From NCBI GenBank assembly GCA_040954595.2, contig CM082582.2, positions 5,704,001 through 5,768,000 on the forward strand: DNA of 64,000 nt. The letters run 5' to 3'. The notes under the pieces are model-generated. The model had not been told where the DNA came from. It did no database searches and saw only the letters and a list, made by a program, of their open reading frames with translations. This DNA is from Balanoglossus misakiensis. Its lineage: Eukaryota; Hemichordata. How positions within the stretch are numbered: position 1 is the stretch's first letter; every line of letters starts with the position of its first letter. Positions 37,491-51,408 of this stretch are shown in pieces. Made by a program: the position numbers and the translations under genes.

Positions 37491-37655
37491 TAGTCGGCAC
37501 ATACACCCCTTTTAGAAGTCTAGCACCCTCATGCAGCTACCATGAATTTGAACTCAGAGCGAGGCCAATGGGGAAGATCATTCAGATCGAGGGGATTTCC
37601 CAATTGGCCTCCGTTTGAGTTCAAATTTATGGCACTAGACTTATGAAAACGGAGT
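37491..37655. mobile_element. Foldback element, family G
   Basis: The arms CCCCTTTTAGAAGTCTAG ... AATTTGAACTCAGAGCGAGG and TTGGCCTCCGTTTGAGTTCA ... CTAGACTTATGAAAACGG are near reverse complements around a short centre. A half copy (CCATTGGCCTCTCTTTGAGT) is at about 16810. Confidence 0.7.
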
Positions 37656-38071
37656 TGATCTGTACATTTATATATATTATAGCTTTATAACACTGCCATT
37701 AGATTTCAAGGTACAATTACAAATGCCATTCACCAAGATTTTGTGCTGTGCTAATTGGATATAACTGTACATAAAATGTTAAAGTTTTTCAATTTTGATG
37801 ATTCGGTCAAGTGTGGTTGCCTGGACCTTAACTTGTATTGTTTATTAGAAAATACCACTCTTGTTACAAAGAACCTCATGGCAAACACTGTATATAATGG
37901 AATGGTTCCTAGCAAGTTGGTGCTGACTTCATAAAGTTTGGAATCAACGCAAGAAATGTACAGAAATTGGACTTATCAGTACAAGTGTATTTCAGTTCAT
38001 ACTTGTGTTTGGAATTAGTTTATTTTCCCAGTGTGGCATTCTAGCTGTCATGCTCACAATTTTCGTAATTG

Positions 38072-38237
38072 TACAGTAAAGGCTCTCTAAATCCAACCCT
38101 GTCTAATCTGGAAACCTGTCTATACTGAACACATTCTCCTACCCCTTTGACATAGGACCTCTGTAAGCTGTACACCTCTGCAAACTTGAACATTTCTGTA
38201 GTCCTTTTGGTGTTTGATTTAGACAGGTTTTACTGTA
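38072..38237. mobile_element. pogo-like MITE, family D
   Basis: This 166-bp element starts TACAGTAAAGGCTCTCTAAA and ends TTTAGACAGGTTTTACTGTA, so it has imperfect inverted ends and TA at both borders, as in Tc1/mariner-pogo derived MITEs. An internal AACCCTGTCTAATCTGGAAA is shared with copies near 44766 and 60834. Confidence 0.7.
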
Positions 38238-38736
38238 CATCACGCAGGTAGCTTTTCCAGTCAATACATTCAGAATTTCTGAAAAAACTCCACTGCCCCA
38301 GTCTTGCCTTGTTCATTATCAGTTATTTTTTTTGTGAAAAGAAAGTTGTGAATACTTAAAACACAGAAGTACTACGGTATCTAAAAACCTAAAATTGTTT
38401 ATATATATCTATAGAATTAAGTCTTTTTAAAATCTGTGTCATATTATTGGGAAAATTTATCTTTATGTTGTACACTTGTATTGGTACGTACTATGATATT
38501 GAAAATGCTTCAGTGAAAGCCAATGATAAAGGGGAAGCAAACATTTTGTCGGAAATTTACAACTAGTGTCACCAATAACATGTTTTTCCGTGGAATACTT
38601 TATTCTCGCTTTTTAAGCTATAAAAGCCAATCGGTATTCTGATTTCCCGAGATCACCGTGAAAATCGAACTTGGTCTCAGAAAAAAGTAAATTCAAGTGA
38701 AAGTAAAGGTATTCCACAGTTGCCAATGCAACTCAT

Positions 38737-38951
38737 CTGAGGGGATAATCATTTGAATATAAGGGGGGTGGGTGGAAGATTTTTTGGAAGAAAAATGGTG
38801 TGGAGGAAAAGACATTCTTCTTTGGTGCCTTCAGTAAAAAAGATGGACTCACATTAAAAAAAAAATAGCTGTAAAAGTGGCCGAAAAAAAATTTCCGACA
38901 TACCCAAATCCTGCACCCCCCCCCCCCCTTAAATCAAATGGTTCTCACCTA
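38737..38951. mobile_element. G/C-tract foldback element, family E (copy 1)
   Basis: The left end CTGAGGGGATAATCATTTGA is followed by GGGGGGTGGGTGG; the right end has a C14 run and then TCAAATGGTTCTCACCT. The two halves are complementary. The 215-bp length equals that of the copy at 63135. Confidence 0.7.
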
Positions 38952-39737
38952 ACAAGTATGTGTTATGCTGTGTGTTGGACAGTGTACATCATTGTCAGCT
39001 TGAGTGCTGTCATAGACCCTATGTCTCTAGGGTCTATGGTGCTGTGTGGTATACTATAATACTTCATAATTTTTCTACAGGGTATCAATCTTTTTCTTCG
39101 TAAATTTGTCACAAGACGGTAAAATACAACTCTTGAATGTGAACTTGGCTTGTTATACAGCTAGCAGCTCTCTGTGTACAGACGGCTATGTGGAATGTAG
39201 GGTTAGGGATTTATATGTAATTACAGGATGCAGGAGTGATCAAAATATCATTAAAATGGTAAAATTCTTCACTTAACCAGAGCTTCCAGTGGTAATTGCT
39301 TCTCAACACCAGTTTTGTGTTGAAGGTGTGTAAAGTAACAAAGATAGAACTTTATTGGAAGGATTTTCAGTTGCTGTGTTGCCTGATTTCTTTAGCGGAC
39401 ATGATGTTAAAAAAAAAACACGTCGTTTGTTTTATGTTTGTAAATTTGTGATATGATTGAGGAATTTTGAATTGCTCACAACGACCGCACAGGCCTGAAT
39501 GCTAGAGGTACAATGAAATTCACATCATGTAGAGTTAGAAATGAATGCAGCAGCGATGTATAAATGACCTGTCCGCTCAGCTCAATAAGCAACCCTTCAA
39601 AGTTTTAATGATTTACTCTCAAAATATATGTTCTATTTTTAGTATTAAAAAACCTTTTTGTGAATGATCACAAGTGTCTCTCGTTTTGATCTGGAGCAAA
39701 GATATCAGGTAGAGGGAATGATTTAGTACAGTTTCAC

Positions 39738-39753
39738 CCCCCCCCCCCCCCCT
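39738..39753. repeat. Poly-C tract
   Basis: A run of about 16 C in the zinc-finger/ANLN convergent region. No paired G tract was noticed nearby. Confidence 0.85.
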
Positions 39754-41299
39754 CAAAAAAGTGCAATTCTTTTGGGGTTGTGCAGCCGAGTACATTATAT
39801 TCTCAAAACTTATGTGTGTGACAATTTCCAGGGAAGATTATTTGCTATCCAGAAATTTTAAAAGAGTAAAAAAACTTGCCGAAATGAATAATCAATCTCT
39901 ACCGTTTATTCATTTTGGCGTGATTTTTACTCTTGTATCCTACAATCAGGATGGAAGTTGTGTTTGGTCGAACATTGATTCACTATTTATCCACATGTAG
40001 AATAACATAAACGGTATCTTGTATCAAACATAATGGAAAAGGGGCAGCGAGAGAGAGACTTTGTCTCTTTAATTTTGACGCGTGTTCAAAACAATGCCAA
40101 CAGACAAGTTAATTTCTGCAGTATAGCTGTAGTTTATTTTGACAATCGTACAACAGTTCTGCTGCTTCTAATCACTATACAGAATAAAGCATGTAGCAAA
40201 AATAAATGCAAAAGATGACATTAAAAAGAGCAGCAAGCCAAACTATTGCACACCTTTCGAGACACGGTTCTTTCAAAGCGAATGTCACCTTCAGTTCTAC
40301 TAAACATCTAATACACATACAAAAATCTGTCTACCTAAGGTGTGTGTGAATGACACAAAACACTCGGACTCGTATCTGTGAACTACGTAATTTTGTAAAT
40401 ATCACACTTTTCTAGAATGTAATTTACCAGGATAGTCATTACAGTTGAAATTGCAAAAATTCAGTTTAGCTGTAAAGCCTGGTCCCTGAACAATGCGACC
40501 GGCTCATAGTTCTCGGATGGTATTGGTATAATATTATGCTACATAGTAAAAATGTCACAAAATGTCAAATGGTGAGAATGCATATTCTAAACAATTTGAT
40601 TTTTCTCTCATAATTTCAATAAAAGACAACTATATAAAATGACTAATTAGGACTATCTAGGATTCATGAACTGTATGCATTAATATATCAAATTCATAAT
40701 TTGCAAACAGACGAAAACAATCACATTATCCATTCTATTTCTATAATAAAAAAGTACAAAACTTCATCCTATACCATTACACAAAAAAACCATACTGACT
40801 CCTTTATATAATTAAATTAATTGTAAATGAATATCGAGTATTTATGAAAGAAGCTTATGGGTAATAACATACTTTGGTGTATATGAGGTGGTTATTATAT
40901 AAAATTTAGAAAACAATTATATGATGGAAAGTTGATAGGGTCTAAGGGATATGCTGTTGCGTAAATACAGAATAAATTCAGCAGTACAATTTAAATATCT
41001 TTCAGAGCTTGAAATCCTTTCTCTGGTATACTGCCATCTAAACCTATGGTTTTCAACCAAAGCACCTTTTTCTATGCATTACTGCCTGTAAACTGAAATT
41101 GTGAAATTAGACTTTATTGCTGCATCTAGCAAGTCTTAGAAACCACTTTTTTCCCAGTAATATCTACTCAACTGCATTGAGTGCATTATCTCTTGGCTAC
41201 TGAGCTGCTTCGCTTCATGTTAAAATATAAATTGAATACAATGAATATACACGACTAGAATTATATATCTTTAAAAGTTCGTAGGCTAATGATAATTGA

Positions 41300-44200
41300 C
41301 TAAATCATATTTCCATAGGGTGTCTTTCTATCTTTATTCCACTGCCTCATGTTGACCAGCGCTTTGTTGAGTTTGTCAACCCAGATCATTCGTTCTTCTT
41401 TGGTGTCTGCTGATATCCACCACCTGTCAAGCAATACATAACAAATTTGTGTGATTCTTCCATTCACCAATTTTTTTGTCTTTTCCCAATCTCCGACACA
41501 GACTATGATTGCTGCCATCTTGTCTGTTGTTAGGACAGCACACTGCCTTATGGCGTTTCCTGTATACAATTTTTGTAACCAGAGTCTCTGGTTTGGCAGA
41601 TGAACAAAAGGCGATTGTTGCCCTTTAACAGAACTTGAAAAAAATCTTGTTGACTACTTACTTGATGTTGGTGACAGTGCCATCCACAGTCATGACCAAG
41701 TTATCCTCATCTGTGTCTATAGAGGGCCTGCTTGTCACCAGTTCAATGGTGTTGGGTCTGGCACAGAATTCCCTGGGAGCTGTTGTCACATTCTGTGTGA
41801 TGCATTCTCGTAGGCTGACACTTCCAATCGGTGCCTGAAGAAATAAATGTGACGTGTGATTGGTACATGTGCTCTTTCAAAATTTTAAACATTTAACTTC
41901 ATAAACAAGTTAGATAATAACACATATGAGCGAGGGCAATATCTGGATTTGCAGCCTGCTTGAGGCGTGTGACCTCTGACCCTAACATTGATGATGCCTG
42001 AGCCACAGCATACTGATTCATTTGAGACCCAGACTTTGCATGTACAAAAGTCTATTGTAAGTTCTGTGCATGTTGGAAACATTTCCATTTTTCAGACTGT
42101 GATACGAAGAATAAATTCAATTCCAATATTTTTCAAAAGATCTGAAAATCAAACCCCTTTCATCAGCTTTGATGACAGGAAACATAAACTTACTTTACGC
42201 CTCTCGTCATCTGGGTATTTCCAATACGAGATGTAACCATTGGAGAGGACACACCACCTCCTGTGCCAGGCGCCGAAACCCTTGACATCATCAAACATGG
42301 TCAGGAAGCCGCGCTCTTCAACTTGTGCATCGATGCGACACTTGACCTGCATGTGAATACTGCCTTCCAAGGGACACAGGAACGGAACCTGGGGGGAAGT
42401 AGACACCATGAAACTTCACTGTTCAGTGAAATGCACCCCTTTCATGATACAACCTTTCATTCAAGTTGCACAAAAATCGCTAACTAATTTATTGCTTTTT
42501 TTTAAAAAGTCTGCGTTTATTAAATGGAATTGCCAAATGTGGGGATGAAATGAAAATTCACATCCTTAGCCGAAGTTGTACTCAATGCTGTAGTCTATGA
42601 CCTATGATTAATTTGGAAAGTATCTCATGATAAGTCTTGTGACACCATTGCCTACCTTAGACAGTGTGAATTTGGTGCTGTTGCTGTTGGCCAGAGCAAT
42701 CCTTGTAGCACCGACCAACTTGAAGTGACTGCTTCTGACAGCCCCAGGACCACCAGGGCTTGATACAGCTGGGCTTGGACCACCTCTCTGTTAGGAAACA
42801 TTGAATTCGAATCATTATTATAAAACAAACATTAGACAATTCTTGACAGCTGTGTGGATTAACATCACTTTGGGTAATAGTGCGAGACAACTGAATTTTC
42901 TACCTGTGTGTAAATAGATATGCAAGACAGCCTTTCATTGGAAAGGAGTTTTAGTATGAATTCTAGCCCTCTTCTTGCTGAAACCTACAGGACAAATTCA
43001 CTATAACGCAGCGTGCTTCTATGGGGTCTATAGATACAAAGCCAGTCACATACTCAGTTTTAACCAGTGACCGGCTATTATCTAAATTATAAATTGAAAT
43101 GGATAAATTGAAAGTCTCACAGCACTCGGGTATTATCCCCATAGGGGGTGAGCCGAATTGTGACAACCAGCCAACGAGCATATCTCAGTGAGCTGAACAA
43201 TCATATAAAATAAGAACCAAAATTATGTGAAAACTGAACAACTTTGTTGAGAGAGTAATATGACTGACCTTGCTTTTCCGGGGAGTGATATTCCTCAACA
43301 GATTCCCCTTCTTGTCTTTGACTTCCTGCCGTTTGGTTTGCATGCTATATACTTCAACATCCAGGGTGAAATCACTGCCCAGCTCATTCCTGATTGGAGA
43401 AACATATAGAATAACGTGACCAGCTGTACGATAGAAAATATCACTCTGATTGTAATCAGAGATTATTTATACAGAAATACTAATATATTTTTCCCCATAA
43501 TCTAATTGTGTATGATATGTCTGACTTTTATTTATAATGAAATTTGAAATTCAATTTTTGACATGCGTTTGCATGATAAACTTTTGCCTCAGCACTTTTA
43601 AAATTGCAAATTCCGACCTTTCACAATTATCCAGTTGAATGCAGTATACCAATAAACAAAATAAAAGAAATTTTCCAATTGATCCAATGGTGTAATACTA
43701 TACGTAAGAGAAATTCAATGGGTATTGTAATTTACAATAATGTCAATGCATACATGTATAGGACCTATATATTGTGGGTCGACTTACATTTTGATCATAT
43801 TAGTGAAAGGTAAACAGTCCCCAGAGATACCATCCAGAGTTGAGAGTAGATGAGTAGCTATGATGTGCGCTCCATTCCTCAGTAGTACCAAGAAATGATG
43901 TATCTGACGATCTACCACAACAAAAGAAAGGATACAAATAGTTTATCAGGGAGGCAAATTTACAAGGATTACACCACAGGTGAAAACTGTGCACGCATCC
44001 CTATGGTAATACCACGGTCACTCCACACAGTGACCGTGGTAATACTAGACAATACAGCTCTATATTCGACATTGCAATTTACATGTAGGAAATCATGATT
44101 GGTACGGTACTGAAATATGCATATACCAGTAACAGTGTTGTAAAATGTTTCAAAACCTATTTCATACTTTATCGAGTAAATTATAAAAATAAATTTTGAA

Positions 44201-47200
44201 GTAAATTAAAAAACTGAGGGCTGAACATAGCCGGGGGATCATAGTTGAAAAAGTTCAGCTTTTTAGTGATGGTAAATATACTGTGCAGTGATCTTTTTAA
44301 GCATACCTTGTTTGGATCCCATTGAGAAGATATACTCCGACTTGAATGGCAGTCTGATGTCACTGATTGTGACCGAGCCTCGACAGGGCCTACCACCGCT
44401 GCCATGGCGACCGCGCCCGCTCTGGTGTTCCTGTTTCAATCGCTGGACCTCAGAGAGGCTGGCGAGGCGTCTTTGTGCTGTGAGGCGCAAAGATGAAAAG
44501 TGAAAATGATCATTGAGTCCAGGTATGCCAGGCTTTTGAGAAAACAGTGGGGTTGTGCCTATGAAGTGGGAAACAGTGCCCTGGGTAATTGCTTATAATT
44601 TGACCGGTAGAAATAAAAAATTAGAGAACACTGAAATTGTATTACTAAACCTTTTCTACATCACAGTGCATGGATACATAACAGATATGGTACTCAGAGT
44701 ATATCAATTGCCACAATACATTCCCCATGTTGTTGGTAGGGTTTGCAGCCAGTTGTCGGACGCTGTACAGCAAAACCTGCTTGATCTGGAAACATGTCTT
44801 TACTGAACATCCTTACCAGTCCCTCCCACAAATGACCCCAACCAGATACCTGCACACCAAACAATTTTCTCACTCCCTTTTTTTTTTGGTCCAGTTTAGA
44901 CAGGTTCATATACTGAATCATTCACTTTACTGTAGAGTAAATACTTTCGAAAGAGGGGATCCTGATCACGAAACACAGAGGTTGCTTCCAAGATTATACA
45001 CATGTTCGTGTTGAATTCCCTGGATAGACTAACTGATAGATACTCACTGGCAACGACAAGCAACCTCTCTGCTTCTACCTCTTCAGTTGTTCCTTTCAGA
45101 GAATCACCATTAGCTTCAATCAGATTGAGCGCTTGGCTGGTTTGGTGGATGATAGACTGCTGCTGCGATATATCTTCCATCAATGTCTAAAAAAGTAAAA
45201 ATAAAATTCTGGTATTTATAGGCTGAATGGATTTACATCTGATACAGCACAAAACGTCACGGTAAACAACTTTAAGATTTCACATAAAAACGAAAAAGTG
45301 AAAAATACAAAACACACTCATGACATATAAGTTGACAGAAAAAAAAGAAGAAATAAATGTAGGATGGGGTGTATTGCCTGCCATACCCATGTAAAACAAA
45401 AATATATTTTAAGCCAAGTTTTTTTGTCATCTCAAGAATAGGGAAAGAACTGATGGTACAGGTAGGCCAGTTATACTTTTTCTGTAAAAGTCAATAATGA
45501 TAGAATCCTGAATTACCTGGATTTTCTCCTTGACCGACATGTGCGTCATAATCCTGGATTCTTGCCTCTCAATGTTCGTCTTCTGTGCTTCGCGCTTGAT
45601 GACCTTCTGCGCCGGCGGTCGGTGGGTGATCTTTCTCTGAGAACGGTAGCACTCCACGCTGTACAGCATGGGTGCATCTCTCTCTCCGTGCGCAGCAGAG
45701 GAGGAGGCCTTGATGTTGTCTGCAGAGTTGGATTTGTGCACTTTGTTGCCGTTGCTTGCAGAGTTCTTTCGCTGCCTCGGTGCTGCCTGCAATGCGATCC
45801 GTGGAGATATTAAAACAAAAGTTTTAGTGTACCAAGCTTTTTTGATGTTAAAGGTGCACGTTTTGTATTACTGTCACCTATGCAACCACTGTTATGATGG
45901 AAAATTCAAATACAGCCAATAACAGATTTTCAGTGGGTGGCACACTCAAAAGAAAAGTGTGGTACTGCATGGTTGTTTGAAGAAGATGTAGACAGGCCAT
46001 TAGACCATATTAAAGGTATAAACTGGTGACTATACTTTTACAGTGCATTGATTTTTACAAGATGTTATTTTCATCAATAAGACAAAAAAAATCACTTATG
46101 AATCACAAGCTTTTGAGTTTGTAGAAATCTCACCTGGGGCTCTTCTGCAAATTTCACAGTTTGCTTTCGTTCTTTCATCCTCCGTTCTTCTTCTTCTTTT
46201 CGTCTCTTTTCTTCCTCTTCCTCCTTGGCAAACGCTTCATCTAACATATCATCCAGTTCTCCCATGATGTCCAATTCATTTTCTTCATCTCCTTCTTCAT
46301 CATCACTATCTTCACTGCCATCCTTGCTTGGTTTTTCTACTGGTTTCTCGGGTTCCATTTTCTGTTCGACCTTCTTTGGCATCGGTGGCTCTTTTCTGGG
46401 TTCGGGTTCTTGGCGTCTGGGTTCTGGTTTCTCTTTCGGGGCGGCACTCCTAGTCTTGCTCTCGGATGGTGCAGCTGTTAACAGAAAGTGAAACATTGAT
46501 GTGAAGTGCAAGTAAATATACAAATATACATACAGTGGCTAGATCCGTGTTGTAACTCGACGTATGGATTTCTGCGTGGGATTTCCCCCAACAGTGAGAT
46601 TTTCATCTGCCATCGCATTAATTTTCAAATATTGTAAGTATAGCAGTGCATTTTAATCACTTATCGAACTACATCAGTGCAGCAATTTCATCAGTTTAAA
46701 GTGGAACCAAACCATCCATATGTACATAAGGGTGGATTCCCTCATTTCTCATTGTATTCAAGAGTGGATGTGTTGCGTAGAGGAAAGCGACGATAGAGAT
46801 AAAAGTGGACAGTCCCAAATTCCCGTCAGAGCACATTCAAAGAGACAGTAATGGACTTGCATCAATCATAATACGAAACAGTGACACCAGGAAAAGAATA
46901 CAAGATTTGTATTCCTCCCACGGAACGTGAAGTAGAGTTAGGAGAGAGGTTAAAAAAAATCCAGGTGCAGCCAAGTTTTGAAGCTTTCGACAAAGTCTGC
47001 CAGGGTGTTCTAGAAACAGCAGGCGTGTATGTGTGCAGATTCTATCTAATTCGCAACATTTCGATTTCTGAAGGAGACAGGTCAAAGCAGTTCAGGTCAG
47101 GAGCAGATAGCTTTAGGGCTTACAGTGATCAAAGCAGTTCAGGTCAGGAGCAGATAGCTTTAGGGCTTACAGTGATGACATCGGAACATTTCCTTGGGTG

Positions 47201-50200
47201 CTTTGATTTTGATGTTTTCATTGATATCAGAGATAATCTGCTCGGTGTTTGAGATCATAAAATTTGAGAGATATATGATAAGATGAGATATAATTCAATA
47301 AGTTTGTCTTGGGATACACTGAAATAATATACTAGACATAATATTGAGAATTGTAATGCAATGTCTACATTAAAAAAACCTGTGATCATAGCTATCAGAA
47401 TTATACATGTAGACAAAACAATATGATTAAAAAAAACCATCAAAATCAAAGCACAGAGTCAATGTTTCAAGACTTTGGATCACTGTAATTTTAGTGCTCA
47501 CACTTATGAGTATACTTTTTTCTCTTACCCTGTCTTTTCATATACTCAGCTATGGCCTGTGCCTTGTTTGGTCTAGACTCGTTTGTTTTGGCCCTTGGTG
47601 GACGCACTGGGCTTGGGATGACACCTAAATGAGCCGTGGCTGGCTTGTATTTCTTGTATTTATCAGAGCCTGGGTATGAGCTGTGTTGGTGGGATGGGAT
47701 GTGGGGGCCAGTACCTGTGTTTATTTGATTCGCGCTATTACCGGTGGTGCCCCGTGCACCGCTGGGGGTGGGGGTGGGTGCGGCGGGGGGCTGCGGGGCT
47801 TTCCTCTTCAGTGAGGGGGACTCTTGTTCCCGTTCGGATCTCGGTTTGATTGGAGCGCTGGCGTTCTTTGGTGGTGGTTGCGAGGACACAGGGTGACTGG
47901 TTGCCGCTGCCTGTAGTAGAGAGAAACATTGGACAAGTTATTAGTGTCTCTATCATGTGATGAAATCTTGGGAGCGTGTAAAATTTCCCAGCAATTTTCT
48001 TGGTGGTGCAACTGCATGTTATCAATTTTCTAGTAGAGTGTCATGTAATTTCTCTGAGTGTAAACCATTACTGGTATCAATCAAACTACTGGTACACAAT
48101 GCACAACAATAAAATTGGGTCCAAAACATCTTTCACTTTTGCTTGTTTGTTAGTCAGAAAATGTACGTGACGGAAACTCAAAAGGTGTCGTGTAAAATCA
48201 CACACTGACCTTTCGTACAGGTTCTGGGTTTGGTGTTCTCTGTTTCTTTGGAGGAGAGGGCACATCTTCATCTTCTTCTTCATAACCATCATCATCTACA
48301 TCATCACCATCGCTGTCTTTAGTTGGTTCGGGCAGATCAGGATTCACCTTCCATCGGTTTCTCAACATCTCCATTTCAGCTTGTCTCTCTTGCTGTTGAT
48401 TGGAAATAAAAAGAATTTTACATACCCAGAAATTACATTGTATTTTGCCACTTCTAAGTCCTACTAGCAATATTTTACAAACTACGTCATAAGATTAGCT
48501 ACACCCCTTCACTTACTTGAATCTGGGAATTGATTTGGTTGGCTTTCCATCCGCCTTGCTGTTGCTTCATCAGCTGCTCCTGTATACTCTTAGCCTTGGC
48601 ACTGACGCTCTTGGGAGAAATCTCCTGACTCCTCTGGGATATCTGCTCAGCGAACGTCTTCACCCGACTGCTCTGGTGGGCGGCGGCGGCCCCCGGCCTG
48701 GACGCCGACACCGCGGCCGCCACAGACTTCTGCTGCAGGGCTTGTTGCTGCGAGGGTTGCCTGGTGCGTTTGGCCGGCACGGGCTGGACGTCGCCTTGTG
48801 TGGTCTCCATCTTGGTGTTGGGTCGCTTGCCGGCAACAGGGTCTTGTTTCTCCGCGGGCTGATTTCTCACGCCCGCAGCCGACTGGGTAGAAGTAGAGTT
48901 TTCTTGCTTGTTGACTGACGATCTGGCAGTCGGTTGCGGATGCGACTGCTGCTGCGACGATTTGGCATTGGGGCTAGCTGGCACTTTCACGGGCTGCCAG
49001 GTCTTCTTGACCGGCGACTGACGACTGCTGACGTCTGCTGTCTCTCTTTCCCTGGCAGGGTTAACAACAGCCGGCCTAGTATTGGACACCGCTGTGTATG
49101 CCCTACCTGGTTTCGGTGGGCCTGCAGTGGCACTCTGAGCAGGCTGACTTCGTAGAGCAGCAGTCGGCTGTTTTTCCTCGACTGGCTTCGGGGGCGGCTT
49201 CCAGATTCTGACCGGCTTTTTCTCGGGCTCCGGTTTGTGAACGGGGTGGTTAGTGTCGTCCTCCCAGTTATTGATGTTGGCAGCCAGAGCAGCAAATCGG
49301 GATTTCCTGGTCTTTGGTTGCGGTGGGGTTACTTCAACTTTCGGTTCGACGGCTTTGTCCTCTGTTCGTCTTGGACTTGGTACGTAATCACCTTGTAGCA
49401 TGGCATGGGAGTCACCTGCAGATGTCAACAACAAAAGATGAATAATTGAATTCATGTTGGTTGAAAAAAATCCATATTCTTAACTTTAACGGTGTTCTCC
49501 CCAGAGCAAGTAAAGCGTAAGGGCCACTACTCTAATTTTGGCAAAACAACAGTATTCATTAACATAAGTGCTTTGCAAATTAGTCACTATGCTATCAGAA
49601 TTTCTGGGGAGAACGTTCAGTAAGAGGATGTGTTCCCAAACATGGCTAATGAAGGCTGAAAAACTGTTAACTCCAATTTACCCATTGACACAGATTGATT
49701 TACTAAATGCAAAGGGTGAAACTTACCAGATCGTAAAATACTACTAAATTTTTTGACAAGATATTGAAGTAGACTTGTGTAAAAGATGTGCAGCCAAAAA
49801 AATCACATAAACTCTAGTCAAGTAGTAATAAGTACTCATCATAAAATGAAAGCAAGACTCACTTGGACAGTCACAGTCATCCCATCCATAACGTTGCTGT
49901 GAGAGATTACGCATCCTGGACTGGACAGATTTCACAGCCGGCGTATCCGGTTTGATTTCATTCTCAATTTTACGGTTATTAGAGGTGTTGGACACTCTTT
50001 TGGTTGGTGAAACTGTAAATGCAATGAGAATAAGACGGAAACATTATGAGTGGTACATGGTAGGTGTGAATGGATAATGCTGTAGACAGCTGAATTAGAA
50101 AACCATTTGTGGTCCCCTTTTATTTGTAACAAACTTCCAGTACCTTCTCTTTCCCGGATAAGATTGTCATCAGCCAGTGGTGGTCTTCTCTTTCTTGGAG

Positions 50201-51408
50201 AGATGTTCGAGTCATTCATTTTCTTCTGAAGATTCTCTCTTCTCAGACGAGTTCGTTCCAACAGTTTCTGTTAATTCAAATTTTTTGAAAGTTATGAAAA
50301 CGTACTATGAAAATTGTCTATTGTACTGATTTGAACTGTGGTCCCGAATGACTTCACTTGTTATATTAACAAAAAACCTGGCTCCTAGTGCAGGATCACA
50401 TGTCGACATTAGTTTGGGTTGGAAAGCCAATTTGTCCAATGCAGCTGTTCTAGGTAAGGGTCAACATAAACAACTCCATAAATGTACAGACTACCACACC
50501 CATTGGCCATTATACAGTTGGAATGTTTGCACATCCGCAGAGAGACTATTCGATGAAAATATACTTTCAAATCCAACCAATTAACTGCCATCTGGCAATC
50601 AAACATTTTCTTAATTCTAAAATGTGTTATTCAGCAGGGGCTCTCTGTTCCCACCGCCAAAAAATCAAATATTTTATAATTTTATTTTTCTCCTTCTCGC
50701 AGTGGCCCAAGGGGAAGATTTAACAAATTTTACAAATGTAAAAAAAATGTTCCTTTTGTTTTTTATAAGATCAACAGCAGTTGTACGCCACTTGTCTTAA
50801 GAATGTAAAGAATGCACAAAATCTTTCCTTCCCGGATTTGAATTTCTAACACGATTGTTCACCTTTTTTTAAAACCTTTGTCTAATTTGCATATCAATAG
50901 CAAATTGATCATTTAAAAAGAATCAACAATAACATTAACAAATTGAAATTTATCCTAATTAATCGTCAGCAGTTTCTGTGCGTAACGGTAGACTGTATCA
51001 CGCATATTTTCAGTTATAAATGTTTAAGTTTGTAACATAAACCAAGAAATGATATTATCGCCAACGGCTACCACATTCTTTCAACGTCACATGATCGCCA
51101 TCAATTTCAAACCCACGTTGACATGGTCGTATTGCAAAGTACATTTTAATGAAACATTAGGACAGTGGAACCGTAATTATGCATTGTGGTAACGATCAAA
51201 ATATACACTAAATTAAAAGAAGTGTTTTATTCAAAAATCCAAAAACAAGAAATGGCTTTCTCCCCACTCACATAATTTCACATCCGATCACCATCATTCA
51301 AGCATCAAGCTTACTCAAAAAACACGCAAAAACGATGATCGAGAATATCACAAAACGCAAATAATCGAATCCCTGTGAATAAAACCTTACCTCCGTGAAG
51401 GGATCCAT
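41300..51408 (-). CDS. ANLN: Anillin, actin-binding cytokinesis scaffold
   Basis: Sixteen exons on the minus strand: 51391-51408, 50144-50267, 49863-50012, 48517-49415, 48210-48392, 47529-47910, 46134-46474, 45517-45786, 45048-45186, 44307-44477, 43788-43911, 43269-43389, 42656-42787, 42194-42388, 41662-41834, 41300-41423. All phases agree and give 1181 residues (human 1124). Anillin links RhoA, actin, myosin II, septins and membrane in the contractile ring. The N-terminus MDPFTEKLLERTR is the conserved formin-binding start. WEDDTNHP (about 148) matches the conserved segment of the disordered myosin/actin-binding region. An acidic stretch and a charged Glu/Arg helix occupy 620-690. The anillin homology and C2-like region spans about 720-1015, with [19 protein letters not shown] and [14 protein letters not shown] domain (about 1041-1163) has [18 protein letters not shown] and [10 protein letters not shown]. 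The tiny first coding exon is 18 nt. Confidence 0.97.
44766..44934. mobile_element. Family D (pogo-like) MITE copy
   Basis: TACAGCAAAACCTGCTTGAT and CTGGAAACATGTCTTTACTG on the left match the element at 38072. The right side has GTTTAGACAGGTTCATATAC. It lies in ANLN intron 9. Confidence 0.55.
45848..46040. mobile_element. Family B element copy
   Basis: TTAAAGGTGCACG opens the element, followed by CTGTCACCTATGCAACCACT and the family core TTTTCAGTGGGTGGCACAC; the end reads GGTGACTATACTTTTA. It lies in ANLN intron 7. Confidence 0.7.
47082..47175. repeat. Exact 47-bp tandem duplication
   Basis: Two identical copies (47082-47128 and 47129-47175) begin TCAAAGCAGTTCAGGTCAGG, in ANLN intron 6. Confidence 0.95.
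49489..49617. mobile_element. Short inverted-repeat element, family F
   Basis: GGTGTTCTCCCCAGA and TCTGGGGAGAACGTT bound a 129-bp non-coding element in ANLN intron 3. The 12-bp core of the ends is perfectly inverted. Confidence 0.65.

Larger units (their letters stand above)
37017..41299. other. Convergent 3' region between zinc-finger gene and ANLN
   Basis: These 4.3 kb hold the 3' UTRs of two genes that point at each other. Four short repetitive elements (37046, 37491, 38072, 38737) and three homopolymer tracts lie here. A minus-strand AATAAA (TTTATT at 41113-41118) could serve ANLN. No other gene was recognised. Confidence 0.6.
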
